Source: CAZMHL01 sp045605445 (lineage in GTDB: Bacteria; Bacillota; Clostridia; RGIG6154). From it: a stretch of 64,000 bases of DNA. The DNA lies in assembly GCA_045605445.1 (NCBI GenBank), contig JAZUPZ010000029.1, forward strand, positions 1 to 64,000, given 5' to 3'. The position numbers and the translations under genes are program-made. The notes beneath the pieces were generated by a model. That model was not told the origin of the DNA, made no database searches, and saw only the letters and a program-made list of their open reading frames with translations. Positions 49,492-58,731 of the stretch are shown here, piece after piece (the stretch's first letter is position 1; the number at the start of each line of letters is the position of its first letter).

Positions 49492-50388
49492 ATGAAAAAT
49501 ATTCTTTTTGAAGGCGTTTACAGTGCGACCTTCGCAATTTATGACAAAAATCTTGATGTAATGAAGAATAGTGTAAAAAAACTCATAGACTTTAATTTGA
49601 AAAACGGAGTAAAAGGCTTTTACGTTGGAGGTAACACGGGGGAGTGTACCGTTCTCCCGAATAAAACAAGAAAGCAGATGCTTGAAGCTGTTAAAGAGTT
49701 CTCACACGAGGGTACGGAAATAATGGCTCATATCGGCGCAGGTCATCTTGAAGATGCAGTTGACCTTGTTAATCACGCAAATCAGATTGGTGTTGATGCA
49801 ATTGCATCCCTTCCGCCGGCGCTTACCTCTTATTACAATCCTGAAGAAATTATTGAGTATTATAAATATATTTCATCAATTTCAAACAGTCCGGTGCTTG
49901 CATACGTTACCCCGGTTCTGACCTGCGATGTTGTATGGTTTGCGGAAAAAATAATGGAAATTGATAATGTTATTGGTCTTAAGGTTTCAATTCCCGATTA
50001 TTATGCTTTTGAAAAAATCAAAAATGTTAACGGCGGAGACATCAATATTTTGAACGGTCCCGACCAGTGTATGCTTGCAGGCCTTGCAATGGGAGCAGAC
50101 GGAGCAGTTGGCACAACCTACAACCTTATGCCGAAAACCTCTTGTGCAATTTACGATTGCTTTAAAAAGGGCGACATTGAAGGGGCAAGAAAAAAACAGA
50201 AACTTCTTAACCGTTGTATTGATACTCTTCTCGGAAATAATCTTGCAACCTGGAAGGAAGTTCTTAAAATGATTGATATTGACCCGGGTTATACCGTTGC
50301 GCCTACAATTATGCCCTCGGAGGAAAAGTTTGCAGAAATTGCAAAAATACTTACAGAAAAGTGTTGTGCAGAGGAAATGAAATTATAG
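49492..50388 (+). CDS. N-acetylneuraminate lyase / DapA-family aldolase
   Basis: This 298-residue TIM-barrel class I aldolase contains the GNTGECTVL loop near 46-54, the catalytic Tyr in AYVTPVL near 137, and the Schiff-base Lys in IGLKVSIPDYY near 163. The spacing and the YVTPV element fit N-acetylneuraminate lyase, which splits sialic acid to N-acetylmannosamine and pyruvate, better than dihydrodipicolinate synthase. Another 2-keto-3-deoxy-sugar acid remains possible. ATG 49492 is preferred (GGAG 9-12 bp upstream) over 49477. Confidence 0.8.
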   Translation: MKNILFEGVYSATFAIYDKNLDVMKNSVKKLIDFNLKNGVKGFYVGGNTGECTVLPNKTRKQMLEAVKEFSHEGTEIMAHIGAGHLEDAVDLVNHANQIGVDAIASLPPALTSYYNPEEIIEYYKYISSISNSPVLAYVTPVLTCDVVWFAEKIMEIDNVIGLKVSIPDYYAFEKIKNVNGGDINILNGPDQCMLAGLAMGADGAVGTTYNLMPKTSCAIYDCFKKGDIEGARKKQKLLNRCIDTLLGNNLATWKEVLKMIDIDPGYTVAPTIMPSEEKFAEIAKILTEKCCAEEMKL

Positions 50389-50486
50389 TTTAAATATAAT
50401 GTTGGATTTGTCGGTTGTTATCTTAACCGTAACAAGATTTTGCTGTGCCTTGGCGAAAATAAGAATAAGACAGAGGAGGTGCCTTT

Positions 50487-51908
50487 ATGTTGAATATTGG
50501 TAAAAAAATGGAAGTTTTCTGGGATGACTGCATTATTGATACAGAAAAAACCACAGCTTTTCACAGGGTTATGAATCCCGTTAAAAAAGGGCAGTGCTTC
50601 ACCTTTGACAGCGGATGGGAAAAGGATTATACCTGCGGATATCCCTGTATTGTAAAAGACGGTAAAAACTATAAAATGTATTATTCCTACCAGAATTATG
50701 AGGATGTATATCATCCTAAGCAGGCTCTGGCAGTTATAGAAAGTGAAGACGGAATTCACTGGACAAGACCGAACCTTAATATATGCCTCCACCCTGAGCT
50801 TGAAGGAAAGAACAATATCGTTCTGGAACCTATCGGCGACGGATACTATGTTTTTGTTGATGAAAACCCTGCCTGTCCCTCAAAAGAAAGGTACAAGGCT
50901 GTGGGTGCCGTGTGGAGATACAATGAGGAAAAACAAAAGGACGAGCCTAAGCTATACTGTTTTGCATCTCCCGACGGATATAATTTTACGGAAATCTGTA
51001 CTTTAAGAGAAGACAGTCTTTTTGACAGTATGAATATAATTTTGTGGAGAAATAACCGTTATGAGTGTTATTTCCGCAATTTCCATCCTGCAACAACAAG
51101 AGAGGGCGTTGTAAGGGATATAAGAGTTATGTATTCCGACGACTTCAGAACCTGGACCGGTGGCGATATAATTCAGTATACAGACAAAGAGGTTGATATG
51201 GAACTTTATACAAATAATATTATTGCCTACGAAAGAGCACCTCATATCCTTATAGGTTTTCCTGCCCGCTATGTTGAAAAGCCCGTATGGACAAGCAATA
51301 TGGAAAGAATGAAAGGCGGAGCTGCAAAGAATTCTCTGGCTGATAATTACGGGAAAGAACGTTGCAGAAGAGCGGCTACCGACTGTTTGTTTATGTGCTC
51401 AAGAGACGGAAAAGCCTGGACAAGATATGCAGACCCATTCTTAACTCCGGGTCTTGAAAACGAAACAAACTGGCTTTACGGAGACAACTTCCTTTCGTAT
51501 AATATGATTGAAAAAAATGAAAATACCTGGTATTTATACGATATGGACAATCACGGCATTTTCGGAAAAGATAAACCTCTTACTTATTATGAAATTGTAA
51601 AAGACCGCTTTGCCTGTATAATGGCTGAAAACGATGAAAAAGTTGTTGTTACAAAGCCTTTGGTTTTTGAGGGGAAGGATTTACATCTTAATTTTTCAAC
51701 CTCTGTTTACGGGCATATTCTGGTTGAGGTTCTTGATAAGGACGGCACCCCGTATCCGGAAGCAAAAAGCTTTGAGGTTTTCGGAGATACCGTTGACAGG
51801 CGGATAAGCCTTGAAAACGGTAACGATTATTCGGAATTTGCAGGAAAAGAAATAAGACTCAGGTTTACTTTAAAGCAGTCCAAGTTGTATTCTATGTATT
51901 TTAAATAA
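50487..51908 (+). CDS. Five-bladed beta-propeller glycoside hydrolase-like protein (GH32/43/130-like)
   Basis: This 473-residue protein without a signal peptide shows propeller-type sequence features: VFWDDCIIDTEKT at the start, repeated YKMYYSYQNYED, EDGIHWTRPN, YECYFRNFHPATTREG and WTRYADPF blocks, and a C-terminal beta-sandwich-like tail. Such folds occur in GH32, GH43 and GH130. I cannot assign a family or the catalytic residues. It follows the aldolase gene by 98 bp in what looks like one operon, so it may split a sialic-acid-containing or related glycoside inside the cell. GGAGG precedes the ATG. Confidence 0.6.
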   Translation: MLNIGKKMEVFWDDCIIDTEKTTAFHRVMNPVKKGQCFTFDSGWEKDYTCGYPCIVKDGKNYKMYYSYQNYEDVYHPKQALAVIESEDGIHWTRPNLNICLHPELEGKNNIVLEPIGDGYYVFVDENPACPSKERYKAVGAVWRYNEEKQKDEPKLYCFASPDGYNFTEICTLREDSLFDSMNIILWRNNRYECYFRNFHPATTREGVVRDIRVMYSDDFRTWTGGDIIQYTDKEVDMELYTNNIIAYERAPHILIGFPARYVEKPVWTSNMERMKGGAAKNSLADNYGKERCRRAATDCLFMCSRDGKAWTRYADPFLTPGLENETNWLYGDNFLSYNMIEKNENTWYLYDMDNHGIFGKDKPLTYYEIVKDRFACIMAENDEKVVVTKPLVFEGKDLHLNFSTSVYGHILVEVLDKDGTPYPEAKSFEVFGDTVDRRISLENGNDYSEFAGKEIRLRFTLKQSKLYSMYFK

Positions 51909-51950
51909 AAAAAGGGATGTAAAACATTTGTGTTTTACATCCCTTTTTTT
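51907..51950. terminator. Terminator between propeller gene and citrate synthase
   Basis: AAAAAAAGGGATGTAAAACA pairs with TGTTTTACATCCCTTTTTTT around a TTTG loop; it is symmetric, so it can end both convergent genes. Confidence 0.85.
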
Positions 51951-51967
51951 ATTGCGAAAAACAAGGG

Positions 51968-53344
51968 TTATTTTCTTTCGTCTAAGGGTTCGTAGGTAAG
52001 CTTGTTTGAAATGCTCTTGTATGCAGGACGGATAATTCTTCCGCCGGAAACAATTTCTTCAATTCTGTGAGCACACCAGCCAACAATTCTCGACATTGAG
52101 AAAAGAGGAGTGTAAAGGTCGTGAGAAATGCCGAGCATACTGTATACAAGGCCCGAGTAGAAGTCAACGTTTGCGCAAAGAGGCTTTTCGTGATGTTTTT
52201 CGTTGTAGAAAACTCTTGGGGTAACCTTTTCAACAAGCTCGTAAAGAGCAAATTCCTTTTCTCTTCCCTTTAAAGCGGCAAGCTCTCTTGCTTTTTCTTT
52301 AAGGAGAACAGATCTTGGGTCGGAAAGGGTGTAAATAGCGTGCCCCATTCCGTAAACAAGTCCCTTTTTGTCAAACGCCTGTTTTCTGATTATCTTTGTA
52401 ACGTAAGCTTCAACCTCGTCTTCATCGTCCCAGTTTTTAACATTTTCCTTGATTTCTTTGAACATTCTTGCAACCGTTTCTGCCGCACCGCCGTGTTTTG
52501 GACCCTTAAGAGAGCAAATGGCAGAGGAGATTGCCGCATAAGTATCGGTATCGGAAGAGGAAACAACGTGAGTTGTAAACGCCGAGTTGTTACCGCCGCC
52601 GTGTTCCGCGTGAACAATAAGGCAAAGATCTAAAATTTCAGCCTCTTCTTTTGTATATTTATGGTCGGGACGAATCATATAAAGGAAATTCTCCGCCGTT
52701 GAAAGCTCGGGGTTGTGAGTATGAATAACAAGGCTTCCGTTTTCATATGCATATTTTTTGGTAGCATAAGCGTTGGCAATAAGAATCGGAAACTTTGCTA
52801 TAAGGCTTATAGACTGGAGCATAACGTTGCTAAGGGAAATATCGTCTGCCTTATCATCATAAGAATAAAGGGTAAGAACAGATCTTGCCAGCTTGTTCAT
52901 AATGTTTTTGCTGGGAGTTTTTATAATGGTATCTTCAACAAAGTTGTCGGGAAGCTCTCTCATTTTTACAAGAAGCTTTTTGAAGGTTTTAAGATTCTCT
53001 TTGTTTGGAAGCTCGCCGAATAAAATAAGATAGCAAACCTCTTCAAAGCCGAAACGCTGTTCTTTCTGCACGCCTTCGATAAGCTTGTTTATGCTTATTC
53101 CTCTGTAAAGAAGCTTTCCGTGGGCAGGAATTTTATCGCTGTCTTCAATAACGTAGCCGTGAACCTCTCCGATTGCGGTAAGACCTACAAGAACACCGGT
53201 GCCGTCGGAATTTCTCAGTCCTCGCTTAACGTTGTATTTGTTATAAAGTTCCATAGGGATAGCGTCGGTTATTTCAACGGTTTCAATAAGTCGTTTAACG
53301 CTTTCTTTGAATTCTGCATTTATGCTTGAAAATGTTTTTTGCAA
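51968..53344 (-). CDS. Citrate synthase
   Basis: This 458-residue enzyme condenses oxaloacetate and acetyl-CoA. The catalytic triad is visible: His in VHAEHGGGNNSAFT, His in GMGHAIYTLSDPRS, and Asp in CANVDFYSGLVYSML. A short N-terminal extension (about 1-60) is typical of clostridial forms. It starts at TTG 53344 with GAGGTGA upstream. Citrate synthase in an anaerobe usually feeds glutamate synthesis through the oxidative TCA branch. It is a single gene with a near-consensus promoter; it could be a 2-methylcitrate synthase, but nothing around it suggests that. Confidence 0.92.
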   Translation of the reverse strand: MQKTFSSINAEFKESVKRLIETVEITDAIPMELYNKYNVKRGLRNSDGTGVLVGLTAIGEVHGYVIEDSDKIPAHGKLLYRGISINKLIEGVQKEQRFGFEEVCYLILFGELPNKENLKTFKKLLVKMRELPDNFVEDTIIKTPSKNIMNKLARSVLTLYSYDDKADDISLSNVMLQSISLIAKFPILIANAYATKKYAYENGSLVIHTHNPELSTAENFLYMIRPDHKYTKEEAEILDLCLIVHAEHGGGNNSAFTTHVVSSSDTDTYAAISSAICSLKGPKHGGAAETVARMFKEIKENVKNWDDEDEVEAYVTKIIRKQAFDKKGLVYGMGHAIYTLSDPRSVLLKEKARELAALKGREKEFALYELVEKVTPRVFYNEKHHEKPLCANVDFYSGLVYSMLGISHDLYTPLFSMSRIVGWCAHRIEEIVSGGRIIRPAYKSISNKLTYEPLDERK

Positions 53345-53384
53345 ATTTTGTCACCTCATCTTGCATTTGTTATGTTGGAATGCT

Positions 53385-53413
53385 ATTATACATCATTTTG
53401 TAATAAATGTCAA
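53385..53413 (-). promoter_or_regulatory. Citrate synthase promoter
   Basis: Read leftward: TTGACA (53413-53408), 17 bp, TATAAT (53390-53385), a perfect match to the consensus boxes. Confidence 0.85.
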
Positions 53414-53469
53414 TAAGATACAGTAAATATATATAGTAGAAGGTGTTTTGAGTGTAGGAAAGGGGTGAG

Positions 53470-54381
53470 ATGAAAAAGTTGAAAAATGCAAGTTTTTGTG
53501 TAGTAAGTTGCATTTTACTTACAATTCTTATCCCTTTTTTTGTTTTTCTTTCAAAGGATAAGCCTCCGGCAAAAGAAGAAATAACTCTTGAGATTTACGA
53601 TGAAACGCTTAATGAAGTATATGAAATGGGACTCGAAGATTATGTTTTGTGTGTTATAAGAAAAGAGGTTCCGTCGGGTTACCACGCTGAGGCGCTAAAG
53701 GCTCAGGCAGTAGCAATAAGAAGCTATGCTCTGAAAAAAGCCGGAAACAATTCTCATAATAATGCCGACCTTTGCACCTCTTTTTCCTGCTGTATGGCGT
53801 TTTTGTCCGATAAAGAAGCAGAAGAAAAATGGGGAGACGATTTTGAAAAGATAAACAGCATATACAAAAAAGCTGTAGCGGAAACAAAAGGTCAGATTTT
53901 AAAGTATGAAGGTGAAATTGCAAATACTGTGTTTTTTGCAATTTCCTCGGGGAAAACCGAAAATTCAAAGGATGTGTGGGGAGGGGAGGTTCCCTATCTT
54001 GTTAGTGTTGACAGCAGTGAAGACTTAACCGCCGAAGGCTTTGAAAGCGTACTTGAAATTACGGAGGAGGAGTTTAAAAACAAGCTTAATGTGGAAAACG
54101 GACTTGTAGGTGAAATTGAAAGAAGCGAAGGCGGTAGTGTCAGGAAAATAAAAATAGGAGGAAAAAGCTTTTCGGGGAGCGAAATAAGAAAAATATTCGG
54201 CTTAAGGTCGGCAAATTTTGAAATTGAAAGGGCAAACAGTATAAAATTCAAAGTAAAGGGCTACGGACACGGCGTTGGAATGAGTCAGAACGGGGCTAAT
54301 GAGTGTGCAAAAAAGGGGATGGCTTACGAAGAAATTCTTTATAAATACTATCAGGGAACCCTGCTTGTTGATTTATTCTGA
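53470..54381 (+). CDS. spoIID: Stage II sporulation protein D (SpoIID)
   Basis: This 303-residue membrane-anchored lytic transglycosylase acts with SpoIIM and SpoIIP in septal peptidoglycan thinning during engulfment. One N-terminal helix (about 9-29) is followed by the SpoIID/LytB domain: EDYVLCVIRKEVPSGYHAEA near 56-75, containing the catalytic Glu, and LKAQAVAIRSYAL. The C-terminal signature is KGYGHGVGMSQNGANECAKK near 265. It marks a spore former. An FHA gene follows after 57 bp. Confidence 0.92.
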   Translation: MKKLKNASFCVVSCILLTILIPFFVFLSKDKPPAKEEITLEIYDETLNEVYEMGLEDYVLCVIRKEVPSGYHAEALKAQAVAIRSYALKKAGNNSHNNADLCTSFSCCMAFLSDKEAEEKWGDDFEKINSIYKKAVAETKGQILKYEGEIANTVFFAISSGKTENSKDVWGGEVPYLVSVDSSEDLTAEGFESVLEITEEEFKNKLNVENGLVGEIERSEGGSVRKIKIGGKSFSGSEIRKIFGLRSANFEIERANSIKFKVKGYGHGVGMSQNGANECAKKGMAYEEILYKYYQGTLLVDLF

Positions 54382-54438
54382 AAAAAGTGGTACAATGACT
54401 TTGAATACGGATTTAATTACAAAAGAGGAGTGAACTGA

Positions 54439-54885
54439 ATGTTTGAAATTCTCTCAAGTATAATAAAATATGCTTTTGTAACGGCGATTTACTTTTTTAT
54501 GTTCGGCATAATAAGGCTTATTTATTTTGACATTAAAAGAACAAGAATGGGAAGTGTTATAGATGATGAGCCTTACATAAAGCTTATAAACAGAAGAAGT
54601 ACCCTTAAATTTCGTGTTGAAGAAAGCTACAGCATAAAAGATAAAAGTACTGTGGGAAGAGGTGCAAAGGCTTCAATTATAATTCCCGACCCGTTTCTGT
54701 CTTCAGTTCACGCTCAGTTCAGAAAAGAGGGCGACGGCTTTGTTTTAATTGATAACGACAGTACAAACGGAACTTTTGTAAACGGTGAAAAGCTGGAGGA
54801 TGCCCCTTGTCTTATAAAAACAGGAGACCTTATTAAAATAGGTCAGCTTATGTTTATTTTCGTTTATCCCGAGGGAGAAGAATAA
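54439..54885 (+). CDS. FHA-domain membrane protein
   Basis: This 148-residue protein has one N-terminal helix (about 7-32) and a C-terminal forkhead-associated domain. The phosphothreonine-binding core is seen in STVGRGAKASIIIPDPFLSS (GR and S/H) and DNDSTNGTFVNGEKL (near 108-122). It may bind a phosphorylated partner of a Ser/Thr kinase at the membrane. Its stop codon overlaps the ispE start. Confidence 0.85.
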   Translation: MFEILSSIIKYAFVTAIYFFMFGIIRLIYFDIKRTRMGSVIDDEPYIKLINRRSTLKFRVEESYSIKDKSTVGRGAKASIIIPDPFLSSVHAQFRKEGDGFVLIDNDSTNGTFVNGEKLEDAPCLIKTGDLIKIGQLMFIFVYPEGEE

Positions 54886-55730
54886 TGAATAAAACAGTAT
54901 TAAAAGCAAATTGCAAAATAAATCTTACCCTTGATGTTACCGGCAAAAGGGAGGACGGATACCATCTGGTTTCAATGATAATGCAGTCTCTTGACCTTTG
55001 CGATACCGTTGAAATAACAAAATCGGACAAAATTTCAGTTTTCTGCGACAAGGGCGAGGTTCCTTGCGATGAAAGCAATATAGCCTTTAAGGCGGCAAAG
55101 CTCTTTTTCAAAAAAAACAACATAGAGGGCGGAGCTGAAATAAAAATAACCAAAAGAATTCCCGTTGCGGCGGGGCTTGCCGGAGGAAGTGCCGACGGGG
55201 CGGCGGTTTTAAAAGGGCTTAATGATTTGTATGAAACAAACAAAAGTGAAAATGAGCTTATGGAGGCAGGGCTTGAAATCGGCGCAGACGTTCCTTTTTG
55301 CATAATGGGCGGAACGGCGCTTGCTGAGGGAATAGGAGAAATTCTTACTCCGCTTAAGCCTTTTGAAAATGTTGTTGTCTGTCTTGCAAAACCAAACTTT
55401 TCGGTCAGCACCCCGAAGGCTTATGGAGAAATAGACAGAACCCCGCCAAAAAACCATCCTGATAATAAAAGGGTTATAAGGGCAATCGAAGAGGGGAATC
55501 TTAAAGAGGTGTGCAACGGTCTTATAAATGTTTTCGAAGAGGTTACGAGAAAAGAACACCCTGAAATAGACGAAATTAAAAACGTTATGCTTTCAAAGGG
55601 AGCGCTGGGCGCAGCTATGAGCGGCTCGGGTCCCTCTGTTTACGGAATTTTCGACAGTGTGGAAAAGGCTCAGGATGCCTGCAACGCTCTGAAAGAAAAA
55701 ATGTTTTGCACCGTAACAAAAACTGTATAA
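54885..55730 (+). CDS. ispE: 4-diphosphocytidyl-2-C-methyl-D-erythritol kinase (IspE)
   Basis: This 281-residue GHMP kinase catalyses the ATP-dependent fourth step of the MEP isoprenoid pathway. It has the N-terminal ANCKINLTLDVTGKREDGYH block. The ATP loop is PVAAGLAGGSADGAAVLKGL near 92-111, and GADVPFCIMGGTALAEGIGE near 134-153 contains the catalytic Asp. The C-terminal GAAMSGSGPSVYGIF block is present. Full length and intact; translationally coupled to the FHA gene. Confidence 0.95.
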   Translation: MNKTVLKANCKINLTLDVTGKREDGYHLVSMIMQSLDLCDTVEITKSDKISVFCDKGEVPCDESNIAFKAAKLFFKKNNIEGGAEIKITKRIPVAAGLAGGSADGAAVLKGLNDLYETNKSENELMEAGLEIGADVPFCIMGGTALAEGIGEILTPLKPFENVVVCLAKPNFSVSTPKAYGEIDRTPPKNHPDNKRVIRAIEEGNLKEVCNGLINVFEEVTRKEHPEIDEIKNVMLSKGALGAAMSGSGPSVYGIFDSVEKAQDACNALKEKMFCTVTKTV

Positions 55731-55778
55731 AACAAAAAATATGAGGCTATAATTTCTTCAGAAAGGAAAGTGATTCAT

Positions 55779-56360
55779 TTGAAGAAAATTACAGTCTCTT
55801 TTTTTATTGTTATTGTACTTATTTCCGGTGTTTTTTTACATTTAAGGCAGGTTAAGGAAAATATAAGCTCAAGTCTTATAAGAATGCACATAATTGCAAA
55901 CAGCAACAGCCCTTCAGACCAGCAGGTGAAGCTTAAAATAAGGGACAGGCTTTTTGAAGCATATTCCTTTGAGACAGACAGTCTTTCAAAAGAGAAGGAA
56001 TTCATCAGAGCGAATTTAAAAAACATTACCTCTGACGTAAATAAATGGCTTAAAGAAGAAGGTTTTGAATATACTGCAAGGGCTTATCTTGCCTCAGGCA
56101 GCTTTCCTACGAAGGAATACGGAAATCTTTCCCTTCCAAAAGGGGAATATACCGCCTTCAGGGTGGTGCTTGGCGATGGTAAGGGGGAAAACTGGTGGTG
56201 CGTAATGTTTCCTCCTCTTTGTTTTGCAGACTCCTCCGTTGGCGAAATTGACGAAAAGGGTGGGAAATACTTGAAGCAAGCCCTCTCGGAGGAGGAATAC
56301 AGCCTTGTTACGGGAGGAAATACAAAAATAAAATTCAAGCTTCTGGAGTGGTTAAACTAA
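55779..56360 (+). CDS. spoIIR: Stage II sporulation protein R (SpoIIR)
   Basis: This 193-residue secreted signal protein is made in the forespore and activates SpoIIGA to process pro-sigma-E in the mother cell. An N-terminal signal/anchor helix (about 2-20) is followed by the family core IRMHIIANSNSPSDQQVKLK, and later WWCVMFPPLCFADSS. TTG 55779 has AAGGAAAG at proper distance and is preferred to GTG 55770. Together with spoIID nearby it supports an intact sporulation pathway. Confidence 0.9.
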   Translation: MKKITVSFFIVIVLISGVFLHLRQVKENISSSLIRMHIIANSNSPSDQQVKLKIRDRLFEAYSFETDSLSKEKEFIRANLKNITSDVNKWLKEEGFEYTARAYLASGSFPTKEYGNLSLPKGEYTAFRVVLGDGKGENWWCVMFPPLCFADSSVGEIDEKGGKYLKQALSEEEYSLVTGGNTKIKFKLLEWLN

Positions 56361-56403
56361 AAAATTACCAAATATTATGTTACTTTTGCCCAAGCTTATT
56401 TCG

Positions 56404-56433
56404 TTGACAACAGCCCCTGCTTTGTGGTAAAAT
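56404..56433 (+). promoter_or_regulatory. Promoter of nucleotide-sugar dehydratase gene
   Basis: TTGACA (56404-56409), 18-bp spacer, TAAAAT (56428-56433). Confidence 0.65.
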
Positions 56434-56469
56434 TATAATGATATATTATGATTTTCAGTGGGGGACGTT

Positions 56470-58350
56470 ATGGAACGTAAAGTAAAAAGATATTCTCCGT
56501 ATGTTTTTGCGGTTACTGACCTTGTGTGTATTCTTCTGTCATTTCTTTTTGCAGTTGCAATGATAGATGCAGGAAGAATAGTAACTGAGGGGTTATGGAG
56601 AAAAATTTTAAGCAATGCGTTTATCTTTTACGGAATTACTGTTGTATTTCAGCTTATTTTCCGGTGCCCGAAGAGCATCTGGACAAAGGCAAATGTAGAC
56701 GATTATGCAAACTTTTTTATATCCTGCATTGCAACAATTGCGGTTGACATTGTTTTAAGCATGCTTCTTCACGATGCTATGCTTCCCGTAAAAGACAATA
56801 TATTAGGTGTTCTCACCGCAACGACTTTGATTGTTGTGTCAAGAATTGCCGTTAAATATATCGGGAAATATCTGAATATGGTTATTCTGAAAACCTATAA
56901 TCCAAGTCATAAAAACCTTCTAATTGTAGGTGCCGGTGTTGCGGCAAAAATACTTATTTCGGATATAATCGATGTTAAGGCGCAGAAATATAATATAATC
57001 GGCTTTATTGACGATGATGTGAGAAAACAGAATTACAGCTATCTTGGTTATAAGGTTCTCGGTACCAGGGATGATATTATAAAAATCTGCGAGGAAAAGC
57101 TGGTTGATGAAATAATTGTTGCCATTCCTTCGGGACATAAGGAGGATATCAGCAAAATTGTTGACATCTGCAGTAAAACCGTTTGCAAGGTTAAAATTAT
57201 TCCCGATGTTTTCGGAACCGTAAAAAGCTCAAACGGAATTTTAAGACAGGCAAGAGATGTTGAAATTGAAGACCTTCTGCCCAGAACGGAAATCCGTCTT
57301 GATAACAGCGAAATTTCCGAACAGCTCAACGGAAAAGTTGTTCTTGTAACCGGAGGAGGCGGCTCAATCGGAAGCGAGCTTTGCCGTCAGATTGCAAAAT
57401 TTTCTCCCAAGCAGCTTATCGTTGTTGATATTTATGAAAATAATGCTTACGACCTTCAGAATGAGCTCAGATTTGAACATCCTTATCTCGATGTTGAGGT
57501 TCTTATTGCTTCAATCAGGGATTACGACAGGATGGACTCTATTTTCAAAACCTATAATCCTTATATTGTTTTTCATGCAGCAGCTCATAAACACGTTCCG
57601 CTTATGGAGGATTCTCCCGGTGAAGCTGTTAAAAACAATATTTTCGGAACCTATAACGTTGCAAAATGTGCAAGCGTGAACAAAATAGAAAAATTTGTTA
57701 TGATTTCAACAGACAAGGCGGTTAACCCTACAAATGTTATGGGAGCAACCAAAAAGTTCTGCGAAATGATTATAGGTGCTTTCCAGGCTCAGGAGGGCAC
57801 AAGATTTGCAATAGTGCGTTTCGGTAACGTTCTTGGAAGCAACGGCTCGGTAATTCCTTTGTTTAAAAGGCAGATTGCCAAGGGCGGTCCCGTTACCGTA
57901 ACTCATAAAGATATAACAAGATATTTTATGACAATTCCCGAGGCTGCTCAGCTTGTGCTTCAGGCTTCTGCCTATGCACAGGGCGGAGAAATTTTCGTTC
58001 TTGATATGGGAAGACCTGTTAAAATTTACGACCTTGCGGTTAACGTAATCAAGCTTTCGGGTTTCGTTCCCGAGGAGGATATAAAAATTGAGGTTACCGG
58101 TTTAAGACCCGGCGAAAAGCTTTATGAAGAGCTCCTTACCGCCGAGGACGGACTTAAAGGAACTTATAATAAGAGTATTTTCGTTGCTCAGCCCCATTCC
58201 TTTACAATGGATGAGGTTCTCGCAAAAATGGACGAGCTTAAAAAGGCTCTTGAAAGCGGTGAAAACAAAAAGGTTGTGAAAACTCTTCACGAGGTTGTTC
58301 CTTCCTTTGTTCCGGCGGAGATATTTAACGCACAAAAACAAAACCAATAA
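56470..58350 (+). CDS. CapD/PglF-like nucleotide-sugar 4,6-dehydratase
   Basis: This 626-residue membrane enzyme probably converts UDP-GlcNAc to the 4-keto-6-deoxy sugar. Four N-terminal helices (about 10-135) lead to a CoA-binding-like Rossmann fold (LLIVGAGVAAKILISDI near 152) and an extended SDR domain with VTGGGGSIGSELCRQI near 293. The catalytic segment is ISTDKAVNPTNVMGATK near 413, where Met replaces the usual Tyr, as in PglF and WbpM. It would feed bacillosamine-type sugars to glycans or polysaccharide. GTG 56458 is less likely than ATG 56470. Confidence 0.9.
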   Translation: MERKVKRYSPYVFAVTDLVCILLSFLFAVAMIDAGRIVTEGLWRKILSNAFIFYGITVVFQLIFRCPKSIWTKANVDDYANFFISCIATIAVDIVLSMLLHDAMLPVKDNILGVLTATTLIVVSRIAVKYIGKYLNMVILKTYNPSHKNLLIVGAGVAAKILISDIIDVKAQKYNIIGFIDDDVRKQNYSYLGYKVLGTRDDIIKICEEKLVDEIIVAIPSGHKEDISKIVDICSKTVCKVKIIPDVFGTVKSSNGILRQARDVEIEDLLPRTEIRLDNSEISEQLNGKVVLVTGGGGSIGSELCRQIAKFSPKQLIVVDIYENNAYDLQNELRFEHPYLDVEVLIASIRDYDRMDSIFKTYNPYIVFHAAAHKHVPLMEDSPGEAVKNNIFGTYNVAKCASVNKIEKFVMISTDKAVNPTNVMGATKKFCEMIIGAFQAQEGTRFAIVRFGNVLGSNGSVIPLFKRQIAKGGPVTVTHKDITRYFMTIPEAAQLVLQASAYAQGGEIFVLDMGRPVKIYDLAVNVIKLSGFVPEEDIKIEVTGLRPGEKLYEELLTAEDGLKGTYNKSIFVAQPHSFTMDEVLAKMDELKKALESGENKKVVKTLHEVVPSFVPAEIFNAQKQNQ

Positions 58351-58390
58351 AAAAGAAGCTGTAAAACATTTGCTTTACAGCTTCTTTTTT
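58351..58390. terminator. Terminator between dehydratase and 62-residue ORF
   Basis: AAAAGAAGCTGTAAA pairs with TTTACAGCTTCTTTTTT. The loop contains ACATTTG, as in the terminator at 51907. Confidence 0.8.
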
Positions 58391-58577
58391 ATTCAATATT
58401 TAATTTAACTTGCTTAACCGTTCTTCTTTTTCGTACAACCTTTTTGGTTAAGTCAAATTTATATTTTTTGCAGGGAGAGTCGCCCGCCAGAACTCCGTGC
58501 TTCTGACAGAGGATTTCTTCAGATAAAATTATTTTATTTCCGTAAACACAGGTCGTGCAGGAGGATACGTTTTCCAT
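58389..58577 (-). CDS. 62-residue Cys-containing protein
   Basis: The product begins MENVSSCTTCVYGNKIILSE and has a CxxC followed by two more Cys (SEEILCQKHG and DSPCKKYKF), so a small zinc or iron site is possible. The C terminus is very basic (TKKVVRKRRTVKQVK). ATG 58577 is chosen because AAGGAG lies about 8 bp upstream. The family is not recognised. It is divergent from the flippase gene. Confidence 0.6.
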   Translation of the reverse strand: MENVSSCTTCVYGNKIILSEEILCQKHGVLAGDSPCKKYKFDLTKKVVRKRRTVKQVKLNIE

Positions 58578-58608
58578 TTTTAAAACTCCTTCGTGTTGTT
58601 TGTATATT

Positions 58609-58637
58609 ATTCTACCATATAACCGAAAATATTGCAA
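58609..58637 (-). promoter_or_regulatory. Promoter of the 62-residue ORF
   Basis: Read leftward: TTGCAA (58637-58632), 17 bp, TAGAAT (58614-58609). Confidence 0.65.
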
Positions 58638-58648
58638 ATTAAATTTAG

Positions 58649-58677
58649 TTGCAGACTCTGATAAAATATGGTAAAAT
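58649..58677 (+). promoter_or_regulatory. Promoter of the flippase gene
   Basis: TTGCAG (58649-58654), 17 bp, TAAAAT (58672-58677). Confidence 0.65.
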
Positions 58678-58731
58678 AATATATTATTGAATATACTGGA
58701 ATAATACAGACAAACTTAACGGGAGGCATAT